From Membranipora membranacea (lineage: Eukaryota; Bryozoa; Gymnolaemata; Cheilostomatida; Membraniporidae): a DNA stretch of 60,000 bases. The position numbers and the translations under genes were made by a program. Below the pieces are notes generated by a model. The model saw only the letters and a list, made by a program, of their open reading frames with translations. It searched no databases and had not been told where the DNA came from. Of this stretch, positions 1-12,000 are shown piece by piece. Where the stretch lies: positions 23,102,283-23,162,282 of the forward strand of contig OU612066.1 in assembly GCA_914767715.1 (NCBI GenBank). Direction: 5' to 3'. Numbering within the stretch: position 1 is the stretch's first letter; each line of letters starts with the position of its first letter.

Positions 1-1823
1 AAAGTAGTGTTAGAGTCTGGTCATACAAGTTTGTTGTTCCTTTTTTATTCTGGAATCCTAAAGTCTATGACCGTTGGTGTTAAAAATTCTGGCAGAGGTT
101 ATGAAATGACTTGAACAGTTTTCTTATGATTTTTCAAAACTTCGCTCTTGTACAATTCCTTGTAATAACACATAGTTGTGTTCACCCAAGGAGTTAAAGA
201 CTCCTTGGTTCACCTAAGGGACTGTTGTCAGATTTATGGGGGCGCCTGTTTATAAACAGAAGATGCACACAAAATCTTGGATTGAACAACGGCTGGAACA
301 AACGTCGACGGGATTGAACTTACTGGAATGAACGTTGTCTAGTATGAAAGTACAAAATCCTGAAATGAACGTAGAAAGTGCTGGATTGAACGCCGACTAC
401 ATTAGTTGGTATAAAGAGTCAACAGGAGAGCAACTCCCCAAAATAATTGTGTTATACAACCAGCATACGTCTTATGAACAATAACTGTAACAATGCTTGT
501 CACAATCAGGGTTTGGTTTAAATTTATAGTTTGTGATTATGCTAAAGTAATTCAATATAGCTATGCCAAACCATATGTGCTGTGCATTTTGTACTATTTG
601 TATTTATTTATTATGTTTGGTACCGGTAACGGCAGCCGGTCTTGACAAGCTAAGTTTGGTGGGGGAGGGTGGGAATTTCCCTGCATCACCAGCTGTAGCT
701 CAATTCTACCTTTGCGGTAGCGTCCTAAAATGAGTAGGGGTGTAGACTCTGTTGTGTACATCTTAAGACAAAAAGGTTTTTAAAAAATCAATTAAAAACC
801 TCTGACGGTGATAGGACGTGACAGACGGCTAAAAAACTAGCAGTTGATATGACGTCATCGATTGGATTGCAACATGATTTTGGTATGTTTCCATACATTG
901 TATATAGGTGATAGATAAAAGCGCATCTTTATGTTCTTGTCACGAACATAACAGATGTGATAACTTAACCACATTGGTGATACAAGTTAGCTATTTCAAT
1001 ATATGACAACTAGTGGACAGCGTGCAGGGAAAACAACGTGTACTGTCACAATTACCATTACAAGCAATGAATGTTCACAGATAACAGTGAACCAAGGTAT
1101 AAACTACTACGATTCATTAGTTGCACCTGATACCTGATTTTGTTAATGCTTGACCATCGTTTTGCTAATGAATATACAAAGGGTCACTGTTTCTCTTTCA
1201 GTATTTCATCACCATTTCAGTTTTTGAACTAAATTCCTGCTTGTTTCCATCTAGCCATCAGAAATCAAGTCCCTCATCATGAAACAATTTTAATAGAAAT
1301 AGATCACATCATTGTTTTTTCTTTCTTCCTCCAAAATGTTTCACCTTAGTATTGCAGGTAGTTGTCCTTTCTTTTTACAAGTGGAAACAACTCTAATGTT
1401 TCAAACTGTTGATATGGTAAAAGCAGGGAGGGTGGGATATACCTCTTCCACCCTCCCTGGTAAAAACAGGAAGGGTCCCTGGTGAAAGCAAGTAATTGTT
1501 GAAACTTTATTATCCTTCATCGTCATCTCGGAAAGGATCTTGTGCGTAAATATACATAGAGTGGAAATTTCTTTACATTGTTTGGTGGTTGATTGATAAA
1601 AGCTTGTAAAACAATCTTTACCGAAAGCCATGTGGCGGATAACATATGATGTAAGAGTGATATGATGTAGAGTGATATGGCCAATAACCGTAGTATGATA
1701 ATCTCTTCAGCTCAGGCAATGATTAAATGGCTCAAAACTTTTGAGAATTGGCATAGGCACCATTAATTTGTTTTGTCGAAAAAAAAGTTTATAACAAGGA
1801 GGCAATTTTGATGAAATCAACCA

Positions 1824-2180
1824 CTTGGACTAACTTGTGCAATAAAAAACTCAAATAAAAATCAACCCGTTACTTATAAAATCAACTCACATCTCCATTT
1901 CCAAAGCTATAACTTTCTCCAGTGTTGGCTGGATGTGAACATTGTTAACGTATTTGTGAATGTGAACAGCTTAGCTTGCAAAAAGGCTGCATGCGAAGGA
2001 AAAACTGAGCCCTGTTGGGAAAATGGACTAACTTGTGCAATAAAAAACTCAAATAAAAATCAACCCGTTACTTATAAAATCAACTCACATCTCCATTTCC
2101 AAAGCTATAACTTTCTCCAGTCTCTTAGCTTGCAAAGAGGCTGCATGCAAAGGAAAAACTGAGCCCTGTTGGGAAATCTG
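1824..2180. repeat. Two-copy tandem duplication, unit about 198 bp
   Basis: A block beginning with GGACTAACTTGTGCAATA at about 1827 recurs at about 2025. Both copies continue through the same A-rich stretch, the text ending in CTTTCTCCAG, and the line GAAAAACTGAGCCCTGTTGG (about 2001 and 2155). The first copy has about 45 extra bases in the middle. The second copy runs directly into the minisatellite, so the two repeats probably grew together. Confidence 0.8.
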
Positions 2181-2436
2181 TTTGGTGGGAAAACGGCCTG
2201 GTGGGAAAATGGCTTGTTGAGCAAATGTCTGGGTGGAAAAATGGATTGGTGGGAAAACGTCCAGGTGGGAAACTAGATTGGTGGGAAAACGTGCAGGTGG
2301 GAAAATGGCACAGTGGGAAGTCAACCAGGTGGGATAATGGCTCGGTGGGAAAATGTCCAGGTGGGAAAACGGCAGAGTGGGATAATGGGAGGTGGGAAAA
2401 TGGCTTGGTGGGAAAATGACATTGGGAAAATGGGGC
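2171..2436. repeat. Minisatellite of GGTGGGAAAAYGG-type units
   Basis: About twenty imperfect units of roughly 12-14 bp follow one another, each with the core GGTGGGAAAA followed by a variable CGG or TGG plus a few bases. The array is open in several frames on both strands, which creates spurious low-complexity proteins (for example FPPxxFPT repeats on the minus strand). Unit-to-unit variation is high, so the array is old or gene-converted. Confidence 0.9.
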
Positions 2437-3036
2437 GGATTCGATATATATGGCAATTTATGAACGATTGCTGTCAACAATTTTTCTCCTTTGATTGATC
2501 TAAAAGTTTAGTAATGCTATAGCTGATCCCTTGTAAAAGTTAGTAAAGTAGCATGCCTGAGCTTTTAAAGGTTGTTACTGGGACGTCTGTCAATATATCA
2601 CATTAAAGCTGCAAGAATTTAGCCAGATCCAATTACTGATCGGATGGTCACAACTCATTGTAACTATGTATCTATGTATGGCATGTATGTGTTTGTATCA
2701 TAGACTTAATAATATTATGTGTTTCTCTCATTGTCTGAGAAATAAAAGTGTTTGTGTAGGGTACTCTGGGAAAAGTTTTAAAATGTTTTACGAAAAGCTC
2801 AGTGAGATAAAATTAAATATAATATGGTATAAAAATATAATAAGACTAATTACTTCTGAAAAACACATGAATCGCATTGGCTCTAAAACATTTGGCTCAT
2901 TTGGGATTGGGACATTAGTGGAATGCTAGATTGTGACGTATTGACATTTGCAAGGCTAGTGGGTTCAACACGGTTGTTTCTGTAATGTTTTCTGTGAGGA
3001 TATTTCGCCAAAGCATGTAATCACATACTATATAAC

Positions 3037-3066
3037 CAGAGACTATAGATATATCTATAGTCTCTG
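3037..3066. repeat. Perfect 30-bp palindrome
   Basis: The arm CAGAGACTATAGATA is followed immediately by its exact reverse complement, with no spacer. It lies 270 bp upstream of the DRAM start codon. It could extrude as a cruciform or bind a dimeric factor, or be the remnant of a foldback element; nothing in the sequence decides this. Confidence 0.85.
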
Positions 3067-3337
3067 ATATAACTACAAAATAGCATATAGAGAACTGTCC
3101 TTAAAATTCCACCACGCAAAAGTTAAGTACCACCTCTAATCAAACATACGCTGTAATTATAATGATTTATATCCAATCTACTCTAGCCTTCTCACGCGGC
3201 TACACCTACTATCTTGTTAACGTGAGATTTAACAAGTTATAAGAACAGGTCGTTTAGTGTGGACTGTGGATGGATGCTATGCTGACTGAGAGTGACATCG
3301 GATAGGCTAATTAAATCTTCAGCTAGGATCATCAAAC

Positions 3338-6300
3338 ATGTCTAATTTCACCTGTTGCAGCTGTTCTCTATCTAGACTTCTTTTCCTGTTACCTCTCATC
3401 ACCTGTCTGCTGTTCCCTCTTACCTTTGCTGTGTGGTGAGTTTGCTATCTTTGATTTGTTAATGCGGATTTGAAAGTCAGATAGAGTCTCAAGTTGAAGC
3501 TTGAAGTTACATTGATAGTGGGGAAATGTCCGACAACTACAGTTTTGTTACATATGTTCATGCCATTTTGTTGTAAGAAAGGGTCTAGCCTGGCTTAACA
3601 AGCTTTGTTGGTGGCGTGGGGGGAACAAAGCTAGTGGACTATTTCATTTGAGCTGTCGGGAAGATAGTTCCCTCCACATAAAATTACATGAAAAATCCCC
3701 CCCCCCCCCCCACCAACTAAGCTTGTCAATACAGGCGAGGATGCCTCATAAAGCTTGGGATTCGTGATTTTAGATGGCCATAGATTTGAAATCAAATTAG
3801 AAGATTTCTATTGCCTCCCGCTGGCCGTCACCCACCGCTGACAGCTTGCCCAGGCCATACATTAACACTAGCCTATCTCGGTCAAGCTACATACTTTATT
3901 ACAAGTTATTATTGTGATTTCAGTTATGGTTATGCGGTCTACAATCAGAGTCTAAATGGCACTGGTCACTTTCCCTATATAAGGTTCGTACTAATTGTTT
4001 TCCTTCCTTATAATTCAATTGATTATGGGAAAAGAATAACGCATTTTTAACTGGAAATGACAATCAATACAACTGTAGTATACTGTTTGGTAGACATGGC
4101 GGTAGTTGCCAGTATTAGATATTGTTAATATGATGCAGATTTGAAGAACAAGTGAACACCATCACCAAAAAATTGTGAGAATCTTAACAATTGACAGCAT
4201 AAGTTGGTGAAAGGGAGGTGGAGGGAAATTTTGCGGAATTTAATATTTTCACTGCTAGAGTGGTGACTATTTCAATAGATTATCACATATGTAGTCATAG
4301 GATATTAAATCGAAGGCGGACTTACACATCTTGTGGTACATAATGATTATTATAACAACACTTATCATCACATATCTAATTACAGTGAGGCGGGAACAAA
4401 ACCTCCTGAAAGTTGCATATTTGGACAACTACTCAATATAGCTGCTGTCGTCAGTGAGTATCAATCACCCCTCCTAAACTAGAAAATTGAGGCATCTTAA
4501 TATTATGCCAATTTGGTTGTAAATCAATGTACAATTCACCATTAAAATTTTAGCTACTATTTGGCTGTAAAAAAAGTAAGTTAGTTATTGACTGAGATTG
4601 ACATTGCCCAATTGATAATATACAAACTTTTTATAAGTACTGAAAACCCTTCCCCCCATCCCCATTTCTACATAAGAGATGCTTGCAGTTATGGAATTTA
4701 AGATAAGCGGTTTGTAAAAGAATTATCATTATCCTTCCATTTATACACTAAGTCTTATTAGACCGCCTCATTTTTGATGAGGCAGAGGGGATCTTTATAC
4801 TGTCAACAAGCAAGCTTGCAAGCAAACAGTTGACCTCCTGTATTTATGGTCTTGATCTGAACAGACCTGTCTAGGCTTGGCAGTGCTAAATCAGAATCCT
4901 AAACCAGCATAAATTATATATCTGGTAATAATTAATGAGTATTATATCTGAGCCTCAGTATATATGTCTGTACATCAGCTATTATTTCTTGCAGGTGGTT
5001 TGACTATATATATCAGATTTAGACAAATTCAGTTGGCCTTGGACCATTACTTACCATCTAAACCAGTGTATAGAGCAAACAAAGTATCAATGGTTCTAGG
5101 GATGCTGGCATCATTCGGTATTAGTGTAGTCGGAAACTTTCAGGTCAGATCATTTTTAATTTTTAATTTTTTATTGATATTAACTATGTATATAGAATTA
5201 TTAGTAATAGTTACACATGATTGACATGGGTAAGAGCCTTAAAAATTATTCTAAGTTGGTTGGTGAACAGCTAAATATAGCTATCCAGGCACTTAGTCTA
5301 ATTTGTCGCTCACAGTTACAAATGGACGTGAAGGGCTTTGGGTATCTTTTATTTTACGGTTGATAATGTATACTTTGGGATTCAGTGAGGCAGATCTTAA
5401 AATCATTTTACTGAGTTGTGGCTATACTCTTGCTGGTTTTAGTTAGCCTTGTCATTTGTCTTTTGCGGCGTGACAAGGCTAGGTTTTGGTACGATGACTA
5501 CACTAAAAAGCAAGGATATCTACCAAACGATTGTTTGATTAAAAAGGTAATCTAATCCTACTCCTACTCCTTTTTATTGTAGATCACCAACTTTAAGAGC
5601 ATGCATATTGTTGGAGCCGGACTAGCTTTCGGACTGGGTATAGTCTACTGCTGGTTACATGTGCACATCTCATATAAACTACTCAACCTTCATTGCTCCA
5701 GAATAATGTTTTATTTGAGAGTAGTCGCCTCCTCCATAACGACTTTGGGGGGTGTCGGAAGTATCCTTTTTCATCTCTCTAACATAGTAGGCTACTTAGT
5801 CAAAGTGTCCAGAAGGCTCCTATGCGAGTGAGTGGCATTACATTACATGAGTGGTTGATAATGTAATGCCACTAACTCGCATTGGATCCGTCTGAGCACT
5901 TAGACTATAGGTTACTTTTCCCAGTCTTGGTCAATATGACCTTTTTCTCTAGCTTAATCCTATTGGCTAAGATCAAAGTGTCATTGCCAATGGCTGATTA
6001 GTGCCAGTTTCAGTTTCTGGCAGCTTGCTGCACACTTATGATTAGGAGGTCCACCATGGCCTCGCCTCTAGGATGCATTCTAGTTTACTAGGATGTATCA
6101 CACTCTCAGTACGAGGACTCCGGGCAACTTGCGTCCCTCTTTAGGGGCAGCCCATCCTCTGTTTTGTCATAAACAGGGCATCTAACTAGAAAACCATTAG
6201 GGGAGTGTGAAATGCCCTCGCACACTACAACTGTATATACCACAAAATTTGAATGCATTTATATATACTGACATGCATCAACTTATGATATCAAAGTATA

Positions 6301-7296
6301 GCTTACCTAGAGGAATAAATAATTTATTAATGTTAGCTAGCACTAATTTTAGTAAGCTGACGTGGGAGCTTATGTAAAATATAGAGGGTGAGTTAATGTT
6401 GGCTAGAAATACATTTCACCATTACAATTATGTGTAAACTGATGAAAAAATTTATTCCACTAGGGTATTATAAGTGTCGTAATAACTATTAAAATTTATG
6501 TCATTTTATTGTCATTGTTATTCCTTGACTAGATATACTACAGCCGTCCTTGGTGGTATTATATTTTACCAAATCACAGATGACTTGGTAAGTCTGCAAA
6601 GTCTATTTCTTATTTGTTTGGAAAGGGAACAAAACATGGTCAACTTGTTGTCTCATAACGCCTAACTAACATACAATAAAAGGTTTTGTTGCTGAAATAA
6701 TTCTACTCGACTACGTAGAAAAATGAACTTTAGCTAGAGTTTAGTGCAACTAGGCTGGGGTGACTTTATGTTAGCTAGTAAAAATGTTAGCTAATAAAGC
6801 TGAGGGCTCATATAAAGCTAGGAGAGTTGAGTGAATTTTAGCTGGCAACAAAATTATCTATTTCAAGTATGAGCGAGATGGGGCATTTCCCTTCCATGAA
6901 TACTTTACTACTCCAGGGTATGGGTGCGTTGATCCTTTATTCAAACTAATTTGGAAGATCTTCAACAAGATAATAGTTAGAATTCTCTAAGTAATGTGAT
7001 TGAAAGCAATTTTTATTAATTCACTCACGGCCCAGCCGCGTGACAGAAATGGCAAAACATTTTTTTTAAATAATACATCAATAACAATCTCATTACACAA
7101 AACCCTTCATACTGCTTCATAATTGCTAAATGCTTCGTTGTGATTTCTTTTGCAGAATCATCGACTTGTGAGTACAATAAGTGAATGGGTGATGGCGTTA
7201 GCACTAGCTGTCGTATTTGCTTCATTTACAAGTGAATTCAAGGCCACCAAAGTCAAGAAACCTGAGGTCACCATATTTCAGCTCAGTAAATACTGA
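3338..7296 (+). CDS. DRAM-family autophagy modulator membrane protein
   Basis: Exons: 3338-3435, 3924-3983, 4386-4453, 4995-5143, 5583-5760, 6544-6587 and 7156-7296; 245 aa, close to vertebrate DRAM2 in length. DRAM/Frag1/Sfk1-family proteins are multi-pass membrane proteins of lysosomes and related membranes that promote autophagy. Visible hallmarks are a hydrophobic N-terminus (MSNFTCC then a leucine-rich segment), the loop SEAGTKPPESCIFG that matches the family's conserved S-[DE]-[AT]-G-T-x-PE-x-C-xFG stretch, further hydrophobic segments in exons 4-5, and the C-terminal segment ISEWVMALALAVVFASFTSEF, where E-W is characteristic. All introns are GT-AG and phases agree. The exon 2 acceptor (TGATTTCAG) and the exon 5/6 junction are the least certain. 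The gene converges with the elongase on the other strand 1.7 kb downstream. Confidence 0.88.
3587..3737. mobile_element. G/C-run foldback element (MITE-like), copy in DRAM intron 1
   Basis: The arm GCCTGGCTTAACAAGCTTTGT, beginning near 3588, is mirrored by a right arm reading AAGCTTGTCAATACAGGC. Between them are a run of G after the left arm and a run of 14 C before the right arm. The same design (CTTGACAAGC...TTTG plus a G run) occurs at 10216-10284 and in damaged form near 632-676 and 8775-8842. No coding capacity is present. Confidence 0.6.
5824..5880. repeat. Short foldback in DRAM intron 5
   Basis: The arm GCGAGTGAGTGGCATTACAT is mirrored with few mismatches by ATGTAATGCCACTAACTCGC across a short loop containing GTGGTTGATA. 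A single arm of the same sequence (GATGCGAGTTAGTGGCATTAC) occurs at about 46759-46785, and the loop text resembles that of the 21.3-kb foldback. It is therefore probably part of a dispersed family. Confidence 0.6.
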
Positions 7297-9014
7297 TACC
7301 ATAATATGTAACGCATGGTAATGTGTTGGAAGGCAACTAGCCAGTATACTGACATCGAGGTAACACTAGAGGCATGTGTAGATCGGACAGTCAGTTATGT
7401 CTGAATACTCGACATGTGCCACCTGAGTAATGTATATGTGCACGCATGAATGCACGCATGAATTTGATCTCTGTTCATCACATCTGATTCCTTCTAAAGA
7501 TACTTGGACTACATGAACTAAATCCATGATCTATGGATTTGAGAGAATATACACACAATTCTGTATCACATGATTGATATGACTATCCAGCACCGAATTC
7601 TTCTGGTGAGAGGGGTGTGGTGTTAATGATGAGTCAGGCCTCGGTTAGAGGAACGCCCTATAAACCATTTATTATAAACGATATGCTGTTATGGTGCATA
7701 ATGATGTCAGCAACCCAAATATTTGTGGCAGACATACTTTGACCATTTGACTCAGACACATAGGAGCTGCATACAATATAATTTTGTTGAAGCATTTCAT
7801 ATTTTTACCTACTGCAGGTCAATAAGTACATATCAGAGATCATACCCATCCCATAGATAAAGCATGTCTAGTGTTTGTATTTTTCTACTAAAATTAACCA
7901 ATTTGAGTCTACTGAAACTACTATAACTTCAGCGACTAAGTTGGTTATATACTTATGGTTTATCAGTGTAAAGATGTAGCTATTACCAGGGAGGTACAGA
8001 CTCCGGAGTCCTTGGCTATTACTGTGTAGAGATTTTGTTCTGATACAAATTTCTGTCCTATCATTGAACAATCTTACTCTCAATTTGCAATCCCCCTGCA
8101 ATATACATTTATCAGTTTTCTTTTTCCCTGTGTCTCCCCAACATTTACCTTCATCATGTAAAACATCCTACCAGGAAGATGTTGTCTGCCAAATACAAAG
8201 TTTTTATCAATGATAATAATGATGACCAGTTGATACCACAATTAGCAATGTAATTGGCTCTATACTAGTTTGAGCCCCCCAAACTGTTCTCCCCCTGACT
8301 GCCCTCCGGCTCCATACTGTCATATTCAGACAAATCAGAAGACCAATTTAAAAAAAGCCAGTTAATCAAGTCACCAAAATGGCTAGGCTAGCCAATTGAA
8401 TGAGGAGAGGAAGTTAATCAGTCAAGTGTGAGTATTATCAATCACCCAACAATTATTTATATTCATTTCAACCTCTAAAACTACATAACTGCAAAAAGAC
8501 ATGAAAAAAAAACTAAAAAAGTCATCCATGGATTATTTCAAGATCAAATTATGAGATAATTCGGGGTTTGGGGTTAGTCAAACACGTGATAATAAGAATG
8601 CATTGGGGATCACTCGGATTGTGCAGAGCACAGATTGTCAAAAGATGGGGACAATAACACACCGGTCATGGTAAATCACTAACAAAGAAAGGTGCAAAGC
8701 TTTTAGACTATACGATATGAGCACCGCCCAGTACCAATACCAATACCTGAAGGCAAACATGAACAAAATTAAATTGTATTGACAATCTTTGTTGTAGGGG
8801 GGAACACCCACCCAGCCACTGAACAAAGCTTGACGAGACAATTTAGAACAACATGTACGTGTAGTTGTGTTGTTTTGATTTCGGATGCGAGGGAATGAGA
8901 TCTCGGCTGCTGCGTAATTCAACTCATTGCAATCAAAAAGCTTAATGAAAAAACTTGAATAGGAGAAAGATATTTGAGGCCAGTCGGCAAATGCAAACTT
9001 CACTATCTGGAGGA
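7297..9014. other. Spacer between two convergent genes
   Basis: No supported exon. The stretch lies between the DRAM stop codon (+) and the elongase stop codon (-), so it should carry both 3' untranslated regions. From about 8775 to 8842 there is a decayed copy of the G-run foldback family (CAATCTTTGTTGTAGGGG ... AACAAAGCTTGACGAGACAA). The minus-strand frame at 8638-9078 is read through the real last elongase exon in another frame and is not a gene. Confidence 0.55.
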
Positions 9015-12000
9015 TTATGAAGACTTTTGCTTTCTTTGTTTTCCGTTGGTCGCCAATACACCATTCTGCATAAAACAAGAAGAATCAAAACTTTACATGA
9101 GAGCCTTAGACAAGGTAACAGTATAAGATAAACTTGTGTTATGTTTATGGTTGATCCATATCCTCCTAGAATGCCCACGAATTTAAAACAGATTTATGGC
9201 CTGACGCATGATACTAACAGTTAGACTCTGTGGTCTTTTATCTCATTCCATCCATTAGTTATTACTGCCATTACAGCAGTTATAAATAAAATTGTACCAG
9301 TGATCTCCCAGTTGATGTGTTCTGGATCTTGCAACCATTCCAAAATAAGCATGATTTATGGGATATTTCTGCACACTGATAAGCGTGATACATTATTTAT
9401 CGCCCTTATATCTCTGATCGATAGGGTGAATTAATTCTCATAGCATGAGTACCATCTCAAGGAGCTTGGTGTGACAACCCAAGATTAATTTTAGTAAGTA
9501 GGTGTGGGTATATGATAGGTACTCGTACTAAATTGACTCTAATGATCAGAGATGTACGTCTTAATAGTGCAGTTTCAATGTCAGTGTGATATCTCCGCAC
9601 TATAACACTATCTCTCTTAGCAAACTAGGTACGAGATCAAAGAAATTTTAAGACATTCTTACCTTTTTATCCTTTGACGGTTTGACGATATAAGCTCTGT
9701 AGTAGAAGTTGAGGAATAGTGCTAATATCGTAAACGCGTAGAATAAGAGCCCCCACTGCATCCAGTTAGGAAACTCACACTGTACATATAAGGACTGGGC
9801 GGCATGAAATATTCCAACACAAAACTGAATCTACAAAGAAATCAGGATCATATAAGTTCATGGCAATTTGAGTCTTGACCCGGTAAATGCCAGTTACACT
9901 ATTGCTACAGTACCTATCCATCAGACGTCATCCTCTTGACTACCTTCCAAAAGGTAGGTACTGGAGGATGGACCATTTCTAGGTGTATTGTTCCGGCCTC
10001 AACCCCCTTACCTAATGCCCTATCTGAGAAAATTTTGATAAGTTTTAAAAACTTTTGATATTGGAAATGTATCAAATCCACTATTTTAACAAAATTAACA
10101 TTTGGTAACCGATACTATATCGAGGAATAATGAAGATTCCAGTCTTTGAATTAAACAACTAAGGACCAGGCGGCTAATACATATCCGTGATGTTATCATC
10201 CTCTAGGATAGCACTTACCAGTCTTGACAAGCTTTGCTATGGGGGGGGGGGAACAACCCCCACAACAAAGCCTATCAAGACAGGCCAGGATGCACCTACC
10301 AGCTGAAGTTTTGTGAGATACTTTTTCCACCATAAATACTTTTGTACTTCAGGTCCGAGTGAAGAAAGTCCATAGTAGCCATACATGACAACATGAATGA
10401 AACTATTCATCATGGCTCCGAAGAAAGCTAACAAAACAAAATAACTGTTCAGCCATTCAGGTCGAAGCGCACCTAGAGGACAACCAAATCCCAGTAGTCT
10501 ATGGACTATCTACAGTACTTGCATGCTGAAAGACGGTCCTCTAACCAACTGAGCCGCCTCCTACTCCTAATTCTTGATTTATTGTGTAGCATTTCAGCGA
10601 TACTCTTTTAACATGATCAATGTTAGTGCTACTTAGCAACCCCAAACGAATCAGATATACTTACATTGTCCGCCAGCTACCCATCTGACACCGATCCACC
10701 ACAGCGGAAACATAGAGGCATGGTGATAAACATGCAGAAACGAGATCTGATTGTTCTTTTTCCTGATTACGAAAAATATCGTGTCAAGAAACTCGATACA
10801 TTTCGAGAAATAATACCACCACAGAGCCTTTGCTATCTGAAATGAGAGAAATTACAAAATTAACTTAGTCGGGATTTCACATAACGACCAAAAGATTTTA
10901 ATTAATTGCAAGCTAGAGTTATATTAGGTGAAAATTAAGCTGTATCCTGACAGCATCTTTGCTATCATAATTTAGTGGTTGGAGCTGATATGATGCCGGG
11001 CCACTGGTTGAGGCATTCTTTTATCGACCATCGGCATTCGGTGAGTGAGTTCTTGGTGATGGAACGTAAATCACCGTCGTTTATTCAGATAACCTAATTA
11101 CATTTCCACCATACTTGATAACAGAAAGCTGATCTGTCTAAGCACACAGCTCAACACTGATATGATATCAGTGATTGGCTAGTGTGAAATGGTCAATAAA
11201 TTCATGTGGGCATAGGTCAGTCATTGTATCCATATCTACCCTAGAGGAGTAAAGTATTTGTAGAGTAAAAACCCATTTTAATTTATATAAATCCCCTTCT
11301 CAGCTAGCCTAAATTAAGTGCTAGCTAACATTTAGTCATCCCAAAACTAGCCAAATTAAACTGTAGCTAATATTTGCTCATCTAATGTGTAGCCTGGATC
11401 CCCAAGGCCAATTTTTTTTTACCTGGGGGATCAGTGATAGCACCTGAAATCCCAATGAACATAGCTATTGCTCACAGGCTGACCACTCACCCTAAGTTCA
11501 CCTTCCTCGTTGGAATAGACTACTTTCTGACAGGAATAGCTATATCCCATTTTGGTACTGTTAATAACCAGCTGAAATAAAAAAAGTGTATGATGGATAC
11601 CTGTTTGAAAACGATGCTCATAATTTCACCAAGGATTCAAAATAATTGTTATAGGCATTAGGAAAACAGTAAAATAAAATTTATTAACATATACTTTTCA
11701 GATACTTTTTATTGGCAATTATATCATTTCTCATCGAAATTTTGTCCATATAGTGCCATAAGAAAAACTAAAAAGAAATCAAATCATAACAAGTATAGAG
11801 CTTAATTGCGTACTACATGTTTAAAAGATGCTTACCTCAACGAAAATATAGGAGTTCAGAGCTACCAGCAGAGTGTTATAAATCTGAAGGGCGAGCTTTG
11901 CATCGTAAGGTTTTCTGTTCTTCATATACTTAGGGCCGAGGTAGACAATAATGAGGTAGAGAGCTGTAAGCTGAAGGGTAGGGAGAGGAGACTGCATAAG

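Larger units (their letters stand above)
1..3337. other. Gene-free left flank
   Basis: No exon with recognisable protein similarity was found on either strand here. The stretch holds a degenerate run of short units ending in GAACG (about 280-400), half of a G-rich foldback element (about 632-676), a 198-bp tandem duplication (from about 1827) followed by a minisatellite (about 2171-2436), and a 30-bp perfect palindrome (3037-3066). The open frames in it are short or are by-products of the repeats. It may contain the promoter of the DRAM gene that begins at 3338, but no core promoter element stands out. Confidence 0.6.

Noticed and set aside
2085-2480. 131-aa minus-strand frame rich in FPPxxFPT repeats
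   Set aside because: It is the reading of a G-rich minisatellite; the plus strand is equally open, and there is no codon pattern or splice context.
8638-9178. Minus-strand frames of 146 and 78 aa
   Set aside because: They overlap the last elongase exon (9015-9065) in other frames. The elongase tail [16 protein letters not shown] fits phase and family, these do not.
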